Positions 7,125-14,777 of a stretch of 35,690 nucleotides of DNA are shown here, piece by piece. Origin of the DNA: a virus. The notes beneath the pieces were generated by a model. The model made no database searches and was not told the DNA's origin. It saw only the letters and a program-made list of their open reading frames with translations. The position numbers were made by a program, and so were the translations under genes. The DNA lies in IMG/VR virus record IMGVR_UViG_3300025889_000046, positions 1 to 35,690 of that record, one strand, 5' to 3'. Each line of letters opens with the position of its first letter. The first letter of the stretch is position 1.

Positions 7125-8074
7125 GCGACGAGACCACACCAGCCGCAGCCGAACCCACCGCACCCGCGCCGAACCCGAGCGAGGGCTCTGGCGGGCTTGA
7201 CCTGCAAGGGTACCTGGACGCTAAGCGCGCGGCCCGCGGCGAGCCTGCTGCGGCTGAGGCGCCGGAACCGGCCGAGGCGGCCGAGCCCGAAGCCGAAGCC
7301 ACGGAGCCCGCCGAGCCGTCGCGCGACGTGCTTGACCTGTTGCTCGACGACGCGGCGACGTTGACGCCGGAGCAGCTCGCCGAAGCGACGACGATCAATC
7401 GCAAGATGAGGCGCGAGCAGCGCAAGCAGGCGCGGCGAATCGAGCGGCGGGAGTCTGAGATAGCCGAGCGCGAGAAGACCCTGGCCGAGAATCTAGATCT
7501 GCTCAAGTCTGACGCTGCCGCGTTCATGGACCGGCACGGGTTCGACATCCGCAAATGGGCGCTGAGCGAGGTCGAACGCGAGACCGCCACGCCGGAGCAG
7601 AAGCGGATCGCCGAACTCGAGGCGAAGATTGCGGCGCTCGCGGAGCAGAAGCCCGAGCCGGACACCGACGCGGGCCGAGCCGAGGACACCCGCGCGCTAG
7701 CCGCGCATTTCGAGGACCACGTTGACGACTACGCCAGCTTGGCCCAATACGAAGTTGACGACGTCGCGGAAGCGGCGTGCCAAGAGCTATACTCGTATCA
7801 CGAGAAGACCGGGCGTGTGTTGACTGCAGAGCAAGTCCTGCGGCGCGTGGCACGTCGGGCCGAAATCGAGAGCGAGCTAGAGACCGAGACAGACGCAGAG
7901 CCCCGGAAGCCGGAAACGGCGGAGCCAGGTGGAGCGGTAGACAGAAAACCCCCACCAACAGCTACCAACCGGGCCGCGTCCGCACGAACGCGCGCAAGCA
8001 CGGCCGCTGCTACTCCCGCCGAGCGGAAGCAGCGAGCCCGAGAGCTTGCGGCGCAAATGCTGAACGGCTCCTAA
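7121..8074 (+). CDS. Capsid scaffolding protein
   Basis: A 317-aa, highly charged and low-complexity protein between portal and major capsid genes. The first 70 residues are Ala/Pro/Glu-rich. A long coiled coil spans about 85-135 (INRKMRREQRKQARRIERRE and the following Glu-rich stretch), and the C terminus is a short basic helix (AERKQRARELAAQML). A basic helix-turn-helix end that binds coat protein is known in scaffolds of the P22 and T7 types. The start overlaps the portal stop (ATGA, 7121). The function follows from position and composition rather than a conserved motif. Confidence 0.8.
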   Translation: MSDETTPAAAEPTAPAPNPSEGSGGLDLQGYLDAKRAARGEPAAAEAPEPAEAAEPEAEATEPAEPSRDVLDLLLDDAATLTPEQLAEATTINRKMRREQRKQARRIERRESEIAEREKTLAENLDLLKSDAAAFMDRHGFDIRKWALSEVERETATPEQKRIAELEAKIAALAEQKPEPDTDAGRAEDTRALAAHFEDHVDDYASLAQYEVDDVAEAACQELYSYHEKTGRVLTAEQVLRRVARRAEIESELETETDAEPRKPETAEPGGAVDRKPPPTATNRAASARTRASTAAATPAERKQRARELAAQMLNGS

Positions 8075-8094
8075 TCGAGCCCGCCACATTGGCC

Positions 8095-8114
8095 GGCTCA
8101 CACAGGAGTGAGTC
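8095..8114 (+). promoter_or_regulatory. Hairpin displaying the capsid-gene ribosome binding site
   Basis: GGCTCAC (8095-8101) pairs with GTGAGTC (8108-8114), with one G-U pair, around the loop ACAGGA, which holds the Shine-Dalgarno core. The capsid ATG follows immediately at 8115. Of the structural genes this one has a separate leader instead of a stop-start overlap. Confidence 0.5.
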
Positions 8115-9326
8115 ATGGCAGAAATCACCAAGGCGCTTTGCGACGCCATTCTGAAAGAGGACTACGGTCCGGACGGCGTTGGAAACACCGCCTACGAAGA
8201 TAACGCTTGGTTCGGCATGATGCCGAAGCACAAGACCAAGGGGAAGCACTACGATTTCCCGGTCCAGTACGGCTACGCGAGCAACGCGAGCCACACCGCG
8301 TCCACTGCGCTGAACAAGACCAACACGGTCCAGTTCGTGGAGTTCAACGTCACCACGGTCGGTGACTACGATGCGAAGTCGATCGCGCTGCAGACGCTTG
8401 CGGAGGCGACCGACGAAGGCGCATTCGTGGACGCCCTGCGGAATACGGTCGACTCGTTGATCAAAGCGCTCTCGAACCGCGCAGGGCAGCACGCATTCGG
8501 CAACCGTGGCGCAGCGCTTGGGCAGGTCGCGAGCGTGACCACGACGACGGTCGTCCTGTCGAACATCGACGACGTGACGAACTTCGAAGTCGGCATGGAG
8601 ATCGCGTCGTCCGAGGCTGACGGGCTCACCGGCTCGCTCCAGTCGGGCACCGCGACCATCACGGCGATCGACCGCGCGACGGGCACGCTCACCACGGACA
8701 GCAACTGGACGGCGCAGATCGCATCGCTCGACGCCGACGACTACCTGTTCGCTTCCGGTGACTTCGGCATCGGCCGAGCCGGTCTGTCGGACTGGTGTCC
8801 CGTCACGCGCACGGGCCTCGGGACCGCGTTCTACGGCGCGACCCGAAGCGTCGACGAGACCCGCCTTGCCGGGCAGGTCATCACGGGGACCGGAATCCCG
8901 ATCAGCCACGGAATTCGCAAGGGCGCAGCCGTGACGGGTCGAGAGGAAGGCAAGCCCGACACCGCGCTGATGAGCTTCGAGACGTACAACGATCTCGTGA
9001 CGGAGCTCGACGCGAAGGTTCAGTACTGCAAGACGGACAGCAAGGGCATGGACGCAAGCATCGGGTTCGACGGGATCTCGATCGCCGGCGGCCGTGGAAA
9101 GATCGAATGCTACCCGGATCGCAGCTGCCCGAGCAACCGCATCTACCTGGTCAAGAAAGACGCATGGAAGGCGATCCATTCGCAGTCCACGCCGATCAAG
9201 ATCATGGACGAGGACGGCGGGATGCTGTCGCGTGAGGCGAGCTCGTTCGGGTTCGACGTGCGCGGCTCGTCGCTGCTCAACTTCGCCTGCACGAAGCCGG
9301 CGAGCAACTGCGTGGTGAGCATCTGA
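8115..9326 (+). CDS. Major capsid protein
   Basis: A 403-aa protein following the scaffold gene, with a strong ribosome binding site in its leader. Features fit an HK97-fold coat protein. The N-terminal arm is helical, and a P-domain-like stretch alternates strands with a long helix (EGAFVDALRNTVDSLIKAL). A Thr-rich inserted region (TTTTVVLSNIDDVTNFEVG) may be an insertion domain. The C-terminal half ends in strands after the RIYLVKKDAWKA segment. The best evidence is order (portal, scaffold, coat), size and composition. The next gene begins at the TGATG overlap. Confidence 0.85.
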   Translation: MAEITKALCDAILKEDYGPDGVGNTAYEDNAWFGMMPKHKTKGKHYDFPVQYGYASNASHTASTALNKTNTVQFVEFNVTTVGDYDAKSIALQTLAEATDEGAFVDALRNTVDSLIKALSNRAGQHAFGNRGAALGQVASVTTTTVVLSNIDDVTNFEVGMEIASSEADGLTGSLQSGTATITAIDRATGTLTTDSNWTAQIASLDADDYLFASGDFGIGRAGLSDWCPVTRTGLGTAFYGATRSVDETRLAGQVITGTGIPISHGIRKGAAVTGREEGKPDTALMSFETYNDLVTELDAKVQYCKTDSKGMDASIGFDGISIAGGRGKIECYPDRSCPSNRIYLVKKDAWKAIHSQSTPIKIMDEDGGMLSREASSFGFDVRGSSLLNFACTKPASNCVVSI

Positions 9327-9709
9327 TGGCCGACCGCGGCGCACCCGCGTATCCGGTTCGGGGGTCAAACCCCGAACTGGATATCGTGGTTGGTTCATTC
9401 GAGACGGACGGCACCGGAGCCCCCGTCAATACCGTTGGTGTTGGCTGGAGCATCAGCGCACCGTCGACGGGGGTGTACACGGTCACGCTCCGGCGTTCGT
9501 GTACGTCACTCATCACCATGGCGACGCTGGCCGACTCGACCACCAACGCCAACGATACGGTCCGCACTGGCGACGAAAACGCCGGCACGGGCTCCACCGC
9601 AGCCACGTTCACGATCACCACGGCATCCGCCGCGGGTACGGATGCGAACCTCGACGGCCCGCGCGTCAGCTTCGTGGCGTACATGATCAGTTCGGACAGC
9701 GTGCGATGA
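9326..9709 (+). CDS. Putative structural protein, 127 aa
   Basis: Starts at the TGATG overlap with the capsid gene. Almost the whole protein is Thr/Ser/Ala/Gly-rich beta sequence (for example GVYTVTLRRSCTSLI, TAATFTITTASAAG), resembling head-decoration or small tail proteins. It has no helix-rich domain and no signal. Immediate coupling to the coat gene suggests a virion component made in large amounts, perhaps a capsid decoration protein. No family is recognised with certainty. Confidence 0.6.
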   Translation: MADRGAPAYPVRGSNPELDIVVGSFETDGTGAPVNTVGVGWSISAPSTGVYTVTLRRSCTSLITMATLADSTTNANDTVRTGDENAGTGSTAATFTITTASAAGTDANLDGPRVSFVAYMISSDSVR

Positions 9710-9891
9710 AAAAGCCGAGTCTAGGCCCGCTCCTGCTCCGAAAGAAGGGAGCGGGCCGGGCTCGCACCGATGACGACGACGAGCCCGACGATCGGGACGA
9801 AATCGTCAAGGACCTCATGCGCGCTTCCAAGCGCGGTGACACTGCCGGCGTGAGAGCCGCGCTCGACGACTACCTCGACACCCGCGACTGA
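9706..9891 (+). CDS. Small highly charged protein, 61 aa
   Basis: Starts at an ATGA overlap (9706). It has a basic N terminus (LLLRKKGAGRAR), an acidic cluster (DDDDEPDDRDE) and a C-terminal helix (VRAALDDYLDTRD). The charge pattern suggests a head-interior or assembly factor. It is coupled to the adaptor gene through TGATG at 9889-9893. No family recognised. Confidence 0.6.
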   Translation: MKKPSLGPLLLRKKGAGRARTDDDDEPDDRDEIVKDLMRASKRGDTAGVRAALDDYLDTRD

Positions 9892-10640
9892 TGGCCTACG
9901 TACCCCCGACCATTGCGGCCCTGAAAGCCACCATCAAGCAACGGCTTGACATGGAGGTGTCCGAGTACATCGACGACACCGCCCCGGGCGAGATGGACGA
10001 CATGATCCGGGGGTCGCAGCTCGAGTTGTGGGAACTGTTGACGTCGCTGGACGCGGTGCCGCTGGTGTCTGCCGCGCGCACGACGACGGCCGGCGTCGCA
10101 GCCGTGTCGCCGGTGTTCGTGGTCGCAACGGACGGCTATAACGCTCACAGAATCCTGCGCGTCGGATTGACGCTGCCGGACGGTGACGAGGTCCCGCTGC
10201 AGCAGGCGAACCTGCGAAACGACATCATACCTGGTTCGGCGCAGCGGTGGAGCGCAGCGAACCTGCCGAAATACCTACTGCACCGCGCCGAGACAGACGT
10301 GGAACGCGCCTGGGTGTGCTCATTCTACCCGGTGCCCGATGCGGCCTACACGGTGACGTTCTACGGTTCGGTCGAACCGGCCTACACGTCGTCGCCGGAC
10401 GCGGGCCTGCCCGAAATCGACACGCTGGGTTACGACGAGTACATCATTCTAGACGTGATCATCAAGGTGCGCGTTAAGCAAGAGGCCGACGCGAGCCAGC
10501 CGATGATGCAGAAAGAAGCGTACCGGCAGCGCATCGTGAGCGAGTGCACGCCGTTCGACCTGGCCAGCAATATCACGATGACGGACCGGCGTTCGGTGGA
10601 CTCCGGCGCGCGCGATGATTTCGGGTGGTGGCGCAGATGA
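9891..10640 (+). CDS. Head-to-tail adaptor, tail tubular A-like
   Basis: A 249-aa protein with a helical N terminus (IAALKATIKQRLDM, DDMIRGSQLELWELL), a beta-rich centre with FYPVPDAAYTVTFYGSVEP, and a C-terminal helical segment (EYIILDVIIKVRVKQEADAS, QKEAYRQRIV). This pattern of helices, beta core, then helices is seen in podovirus adaptors that ring the portal, such as T7 gp11-type and P22 gp4-type proteins. It precedes the large hub gene, the expected order. The assignment to a precise family is tentative. Confidence 0.65.
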   Translation: MAYVPPTIAALKATIKQRLDMEVSEYIDDTAPGEMDDMIRGSQLELWELLTSLDAVPLVSAARTTTAGVAAVSPVFVVATDGYNAHRILRVGLTLPDGDEVPLQQANLRNDIIPGSAQRWSAANLPKYLLHRAETDVERAWVCSFYPVPDAAYTVTFYGSVEPAYTSSPDAGLPEIDTLGYDEYIILDVIIKVRVKQEADASQPMMQKEAYRQRIVSECTPFDLASNITMTDRRSVDSGARDDFGWWRR

Positions 10641-10912
10641 GCAAGCCCGTTCGAGCGGTGCGAGACGACGCAACGGCGGTGTCGCAGGCGTCGCGGGAGC
10701 AAGCGCTCTCGACCCGTGACCGGACGGAACGGCACGCTGTCACGCTTGCCGTGGGCTCGCGCACGGTGTCGCACGGGCTCGGCCGGATTCCCACGGGGTG
10801 GCGTGTCATCGACATCGACGCGGCGGCAACTATCTACCGGTCGGCATGGACGGATAAGACGCTCACGCTCGTCTCGGACGCCGCAGGTGGCGCCGTTGTC
10901 GAGGTGTTCTGA
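10637..10912 (+). CDS. Small beta-rich tail-region protein, 91 aa
   Basis: The ATG at 10637 overlaps the adaptor stop. After a polar N terminus the protein is one small beta domain (VSHGLGRIPTGWRVIDID, TIYRSAWTDKTLTLVSDAAG). Short proteins with this HGLGR.P.GW pattern are common beside tail genes in podoviruses and can also be attached to fibre proteins. It is coupled by TGATG to the hub gene. Its role in the particle is unknown. Confidence 0.6.
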   Translation: MSKPVRAVRDDATAVSQASREQALSTRDRTERHAVTLAVGSRTVSHGLGRIPTGWRVIDIDAAATIYRSAWTDKTLTLVSDAAGGAVVEVF

Positions 10913-13900
10913 TGCCGCTGCAGAAAGAGGTACTCGAATACAACTTCTCTCGCGGCCTAGACGAGCAGACGGACAAGTGGGTAACGGACGGTCTGCTGCG
11001 TGCGACAAATTGCTACTACAACAAGAGCGGCGCGTTGGAGATGCCGCCCGGTCACGAGGTCGTAAACTCGGGCGTGACCGATTCGAGCATGCCGCTGCCT
11101 GCCGGCGGTCGGATGCTCGCGCGACGTGACTCCGAGTTGCTTAGCGTGGGCGGCTATTACATGCACGCATACTCGGACCACCTGGACCGGTGGGCATACC
11201 GCGGGCGGCCGTCGCCGTGCACGTATTCGGAATCGGCGGTAATGACCACCGGGTACGACACGATCCAAGAGTACTGCGCCGCGTACGTGAACAACATCAC
11301 GGTATTCGCAATGGAGACCACGACGCGAGGCGGTGTCGTGGTGACGGCGCGCGACAACACCACTGGGGGGATCATTATCGCGCCCACGCAGCTTGACGTG
11401 AACGGCTCTAATCCGCGCGTGGTCACGGCAGGCAATACGATTCACGTCATCTGGTACGACGGGACCAGCGGGCACAAATTCTCGTCGCTGAACACCGCGG
11501 CGACGCAGCCCGCGTTCACGTCGGCGGCCGCGATAAGCCTCAGCGCTGCGACCTCTCGGGTGTGGTCCGTTGCTGAGGTCGGCGGGCTCATCTACATCGC
11601 GTATGGCTCGGGTACGAGCGTCTACATCGACAAGCTCTCGGCGGACCTCAGTACCGTCCACACGCAAACCAACTTCGCAGAGACGATCACAGCGATCGAC
11701 CTGGCGGGGTACGACGAGACGATCGTTTACGTCGTGTACGCGGACAACACTTCGCCGTCTCCGGTGATCAAGTGTCGCGGATACACCGACTCGGGCACGT
11801 CGTTTTCATCGACGTGGGGACCGACGACGGTTGTAACCGAAGCCGCGACGACGGACTACATCAGGAGCCTTGGCATCTGCCGCGACTCGACGGCGAGCAT
11901 CGGCAGCGCGGTGATCGTGTGGCATGGCGACACCGACAACACGTCCACGGCGGGACACTTCGTCAGCCGGCAGAAAATCGATTATCAAGGCGTGTTGTCG
12001 GGCAGCGCGTCACGGCAAAACTGCGTCGGGCTGGCGGGGCGCCCGTTCCTGCGGGCGGGCCGCGTGTTTTACGTCGCGTACTTCTTCGGGTTCACATCGA
12101 ACGCGGAAGGCAACGGAGCGAACCCAGGCCCGGGGCAGCACTACGTCCGGCACTATTACCTGTTCGACACGGAAGCGTTCGTCGACGACACGGCGTCCAA
12201 GACTGACATACCCGTCGCACACTTCGGATCGGGGCTCGCGTTCGTTAAAGGTGGCTACACGACGTCACACCCGAACCTGAACTCGTATCCATACGAGACA
12301 AGCACCGGGGTGTGGGCGATTGCGCTGCCGCGCGTGTACGGCCCGGACGACGGCGACGTGCTCTATGAGAGCGTGTTTGACTTCACTTCGGACGAGAAAC
12401 ACGCATGGGTGCAGGCCGGCGGCTCGACGTATTTGACCGGCGCCGTCACGCAGCGTTACGACGGCGAACGGCTGTACGAAGCTCACTTCCTGCATGACCC
12501 GTGGGTCTACTCCGTGACGGAGGCCACGAGCGGGAGCACGACCACGGGACCGGGCTACGGGTTCCAAGACGGCGACATCCGCATCGCCGTGACCTACGCC
12601 TACCGCGACGCAAACGGGGACCTGATGCGGTCGGGTATCGCGGCGATCCACACCACGACGGTCGCGAAGGCCGACCACGGCGACGGGAGCAACCTTTCTT
12701 ACCTGCAGGTCAAGGCACCGGCCTATTCGGTCAACGGGATTCAGCGCGAGTCGACCAGCTTTTACCCGTCCGTCTACATCGAATTCTGGACCACGGACGA
12801 TCAGACCACGGCGGGACCGTTCTATCTCGCGGGCCGCGTTGCGTGCTCGCCTGCGTCGGCGGTGTTCGTGACGTCGCCGGATCTCAAGGTCCCTTACGGC
12901 GACGAGGAGCAGCTTCCATTTGCAGGCGCCGAGCTGATACCGGATCCGCCGCAATACTCGCGCGCCATCGCGACGTGGCAGGACCGGGTGTGTCTCGCGC
13001 GCGGTAACCAGGTTTTGATATCAAAGCCCGCCGTGGACGGCTATTCGGCGGCGTGGTCGGGCTTCCTGTCGGTGTCCGTGCCCCGTGGTCAAGGTGACGT
13101 CACCGGGCTCGCGACGCTGGGCGAATCTCTGGCCGTGTTCACGGAACGCCGGATATACCGGCTGTATGGCACGCCGCCCGCGGCGAATGGGCAGGGTGCG
13201 CAGCTGAGCAACCTCGAGGCGGTGGTAACCGATGGCGGGTGCGTCAACACGCGCTCTGTGTGCGTGACAGAGCACGGCGTATTCTACGAGTCCCGACGCG
13301 GCATCATGATGCTTGGGAAGGACTGGTCAACTGCGCCGGTCGGAGAAGCGGTCCGCGACAAGCTGGACACGTACCCGAACATCAACACCGTGGAGGCGTT
13401 CGAGACGGAGCCTCTTATCGGCTTCGGCGTGTCGAACGCAGGCGAGACCGATGGAACGTACCTGCTGTACGACACGCGGCACAACGCATGGACAACCATG
13501 GAGGTCGCGCAGGTCAGCACCTACACGCCGATGAGCGGGCTAGTGCTCGACGGCTTGCACCACTACATGACCGTAAACGGGGGCGTTCACCGTCGAATCG
13601 CCACATACGCTCAGGGCGCCGTCGACAATATGAACTTCACGGTGCGCACGCCGTGGATTAAGCCGCACGGGCTGAACGGGTACTGGCGCGCGCGGCGTCT
13701 GATTCTGTTGGGTGAGCTCCAGTCGGCGCACCAGGTGACGATCGACATTCACTACGATTACAACGACCAGGACCCTGGACACACGCTCCGCATGACGTGG
13801 GCGCAGATCCAGACGATGAAAGCGATTGACACCTACGTCGAGCAGTTCCGTCACAAGCTGCCGCGCGAGCCGGTGAACTCGATTCGGTTCACGATCACCG

Positions 13901-14025
13901 TCAGCACGTCTGTCACCAGTGGGGCGGGCGTGCGGCTTCACGGCATCCGGCTAGAGTACGCGCGCAAGCAGTCAGCGCTACAACCCGGGCAATTCAACGC
14001 GATTCCGGCCGCACCAGAGGGATGA
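10912..14025 (+). CDS. Large tail hub/nozzle protein, 1037 aa
   Basis: The largest gene in the window. It is beta-rich throughout with repeated blade-like segments (NTIHVIWYDGTSG, GGLIYIAYGSGTSVYIDKL, ETIVYVVYADNTS), suggesting a beta-propeller body. Its start, EYNFSRGLDEQTDKW, is like the beginning of podovirus nozzle/stabilisation proteins that open with N-F-x-x-G. Position and size fit a T7 gp12-like nozzle or a P22 gp10-like hub below the adaptor. The C terminus ends in a jelly-roll-like stretch (VRLHGIRLEYARK). It is coupled to both neighbours. The exact family is uncertain. Confidence 0.7.
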   Translation: MPLQKEVLEYNFSRGLDEQTDKWVTDGLLRATNCYYNKSGALEMPPGHEVVNSGVTDSSMPLPAGGRMLARRDSELLSVGGYYMHAYSDHLDRWAYRGRPSPCTYSESAVMTTGYDTIQEYCAAYVNNITVFAMETTTRGGVVVTARDNTTGGIIIAPTQLDVNGSNPRVVTAGNTIHVIWYDGTSGHKFSSLNTAATQPAFTSAAAISLSAATSRVWSVAEVGGLIYIAYGSGTSVYIDKLSADLSTVHTQTNFAETITAIDLAGYDETIVYVVYADNTSPSPVIKCRGYTDSGTSFSSTWGPTTVVTEAATTDYIRSLGICRDSTASIGSAVIVWHGDTDNTSTAGHFVSRQKIDYQGVLSGSASRQNCVGLAGRPFLRAGRVFYVAYFFGFTSNAEGNGANPGPGQHYVRHYYLFDTEAFVDDTASKTDIPVAHFGSGLAFVKGGYTTSHPNLNSYPYETSTGVWAIALPRVYGPDDGDVLYESVFDFTSDEKHAWVQAGGSTYLTGAVTQRYDGERLYEAHFLHDPWVYSVTEATSGSTTTGPGYGFQDGDIRIAVTYAYRDANGDLMRSGIAAIHTTTVAKADHGDGSNLSYLQVKAPAYSVNGIQRESTSFYPSVYIEFWTTDDQTTAGPFYLAGRVACSPASAVFVTSPDLKVPYGDEEQLPFAGAELIPDPPQYSRAIATWQDRVCLARGNQVLISKPAVDGYSAAWSGFLSVSVPRGQGDVTGLATLGESLAVFTERRIYRLYGTPPAANGQGAQLSNLEAVVTDGGCVNTRSVCVTEHGVFYESRRGIMMLGKDWSTAPVGEAVRDKLDTYPNINTVEAFETEPLIGFGVSNAGETDGTYLLYDTRHNAWTTMEVAQVSTYTPMSGLVLDGLHHYMTVNGGVHRRIATYAQGAVDNMNFTVRTPWIKPHGLNGYWRARRLILLGELQSAHQVTIDIHYDYNDQDPGHTLRMTWAQIQTMKAIDTYVEQFRHKLPREPVNSIRFTITVSTSVTSGAGVRLHGIRLEYARKQSALQPGQFNAIPAAPEG

Positions 14026-14777
14026 ACATGGGATTCGACGTAAACAGAACCAGCGACTACTACAAGCCCGATCCGAAGGGCCGGACATCGATCCAAAACG
14101 CCTGGGATAACCCATACGGCGAGCTGAACCTGAACAAGCAGGTGAAGCGCGCGGGCAAGTTCATGAACGTGCTCGCGGGTCAGACGACGTACGACCCGAG
14201 CGGGGAGGGCGCGGACTACTTCGGGTACGATCCGAACCAGGAGCGCGCGCTTTCGCAACAGGGGTTGTATGGCCTAGACGCGCAACAGCAGGGCCTTTTG
14301 CAGCAGCAGGGCTACACGCGCGGGCTACTCGCGGACGCGGCCACCGGGCAGGCCCCAAGCGTCGCGCAGATGCAAGCCGAGCAGCAGGGCCTACTAGCTG
14401 CGCGCAACGCGCAAGGCATGGCCGCCGCCGCACGCGGGCCGATGGCACAGCTAGCGCGACGTGACGCGATGGTCACCGGCTCGAACGCGATGGCGGACGC
14501 CGCAACCGGTGGCGCGATGGCGCGCGCGAACGAGATGAGCCAGGCCCGCGGACTGCTCAGCGGACACGACGCGCAAATGCAAGCCGGCGCCGCCAACATG
14601 GCGCAGCAAAATCTCGCGTATCAAGGGCTCTTGTCGGCGGACCGGCAGGCGCAACTCGGCGCGCGGACGGACCGTCAGAAGACGCGCGCAGACATCGCGA
14701 AATCGAACTCGGGCGGGATCCAAAAGTCTATCGGCGGGTTTTTGAAGGGCTTCGGCGTTGGAGGGTTCGGCGGATGA
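14022..14777 (+). CDS. Ejection-type internal virion protein A, 251 aa
   Basis: Starts at ATGA with the hub stop. The centre is a long Ala/Gln/Met-rich helix region (LDAQQQGLLQQQG, AARNAQGMAAAARG, ARANEMSQARGLL). The C terminus is Gly-rich and amphipathic (QKSIGGFLKGFGVGGFGG). Proteins of this composition after the hub gene in short-tailed phages are packed in the head and injected ahead of DNA to extend the channel through the cell envelope. Three such genes in a row occur here. No sequence family is identified. Confidence 0.65.
   Translation: MNMGFDVNRTSDYYKPDPKGRTSIQNAWDNPYGELNLNKQVKRAGKFMNVLAGQTTYDPSGEGADYFGYDPNQERALSQQGLYGLDAQQQGLLQQQGYTRGLLADAATGQAPSVAQMQAEQQGLLAARNAQGMAAAARGPMAQLARRDAMVTGSNAMADAATGGAMARANEMSQARGLLSGHDAQMQAGAANMAQQNLAYQGLLSADRQAQLGARTDRQKTRADIAKSNSGGIQKSIGGFLKGFGVGGFGG

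Noticed and set aside
8010-9398. 462-codon open frame on the minus strand, antisense to the major capsid gene
   Set aside because: It is Arg/Val/Asp-rich without domain logic, has no ribosome binding site and mirrors the codon bias of the capsid gene. Long antisense frames are expected at this GC content.
9499-9705. N-terminal extension of the 61-aa charged protein back to 9499
   Set aside because: That part is the preceding structural gene read in another frame; ATG 9706 forms the expected ATGA overlap.
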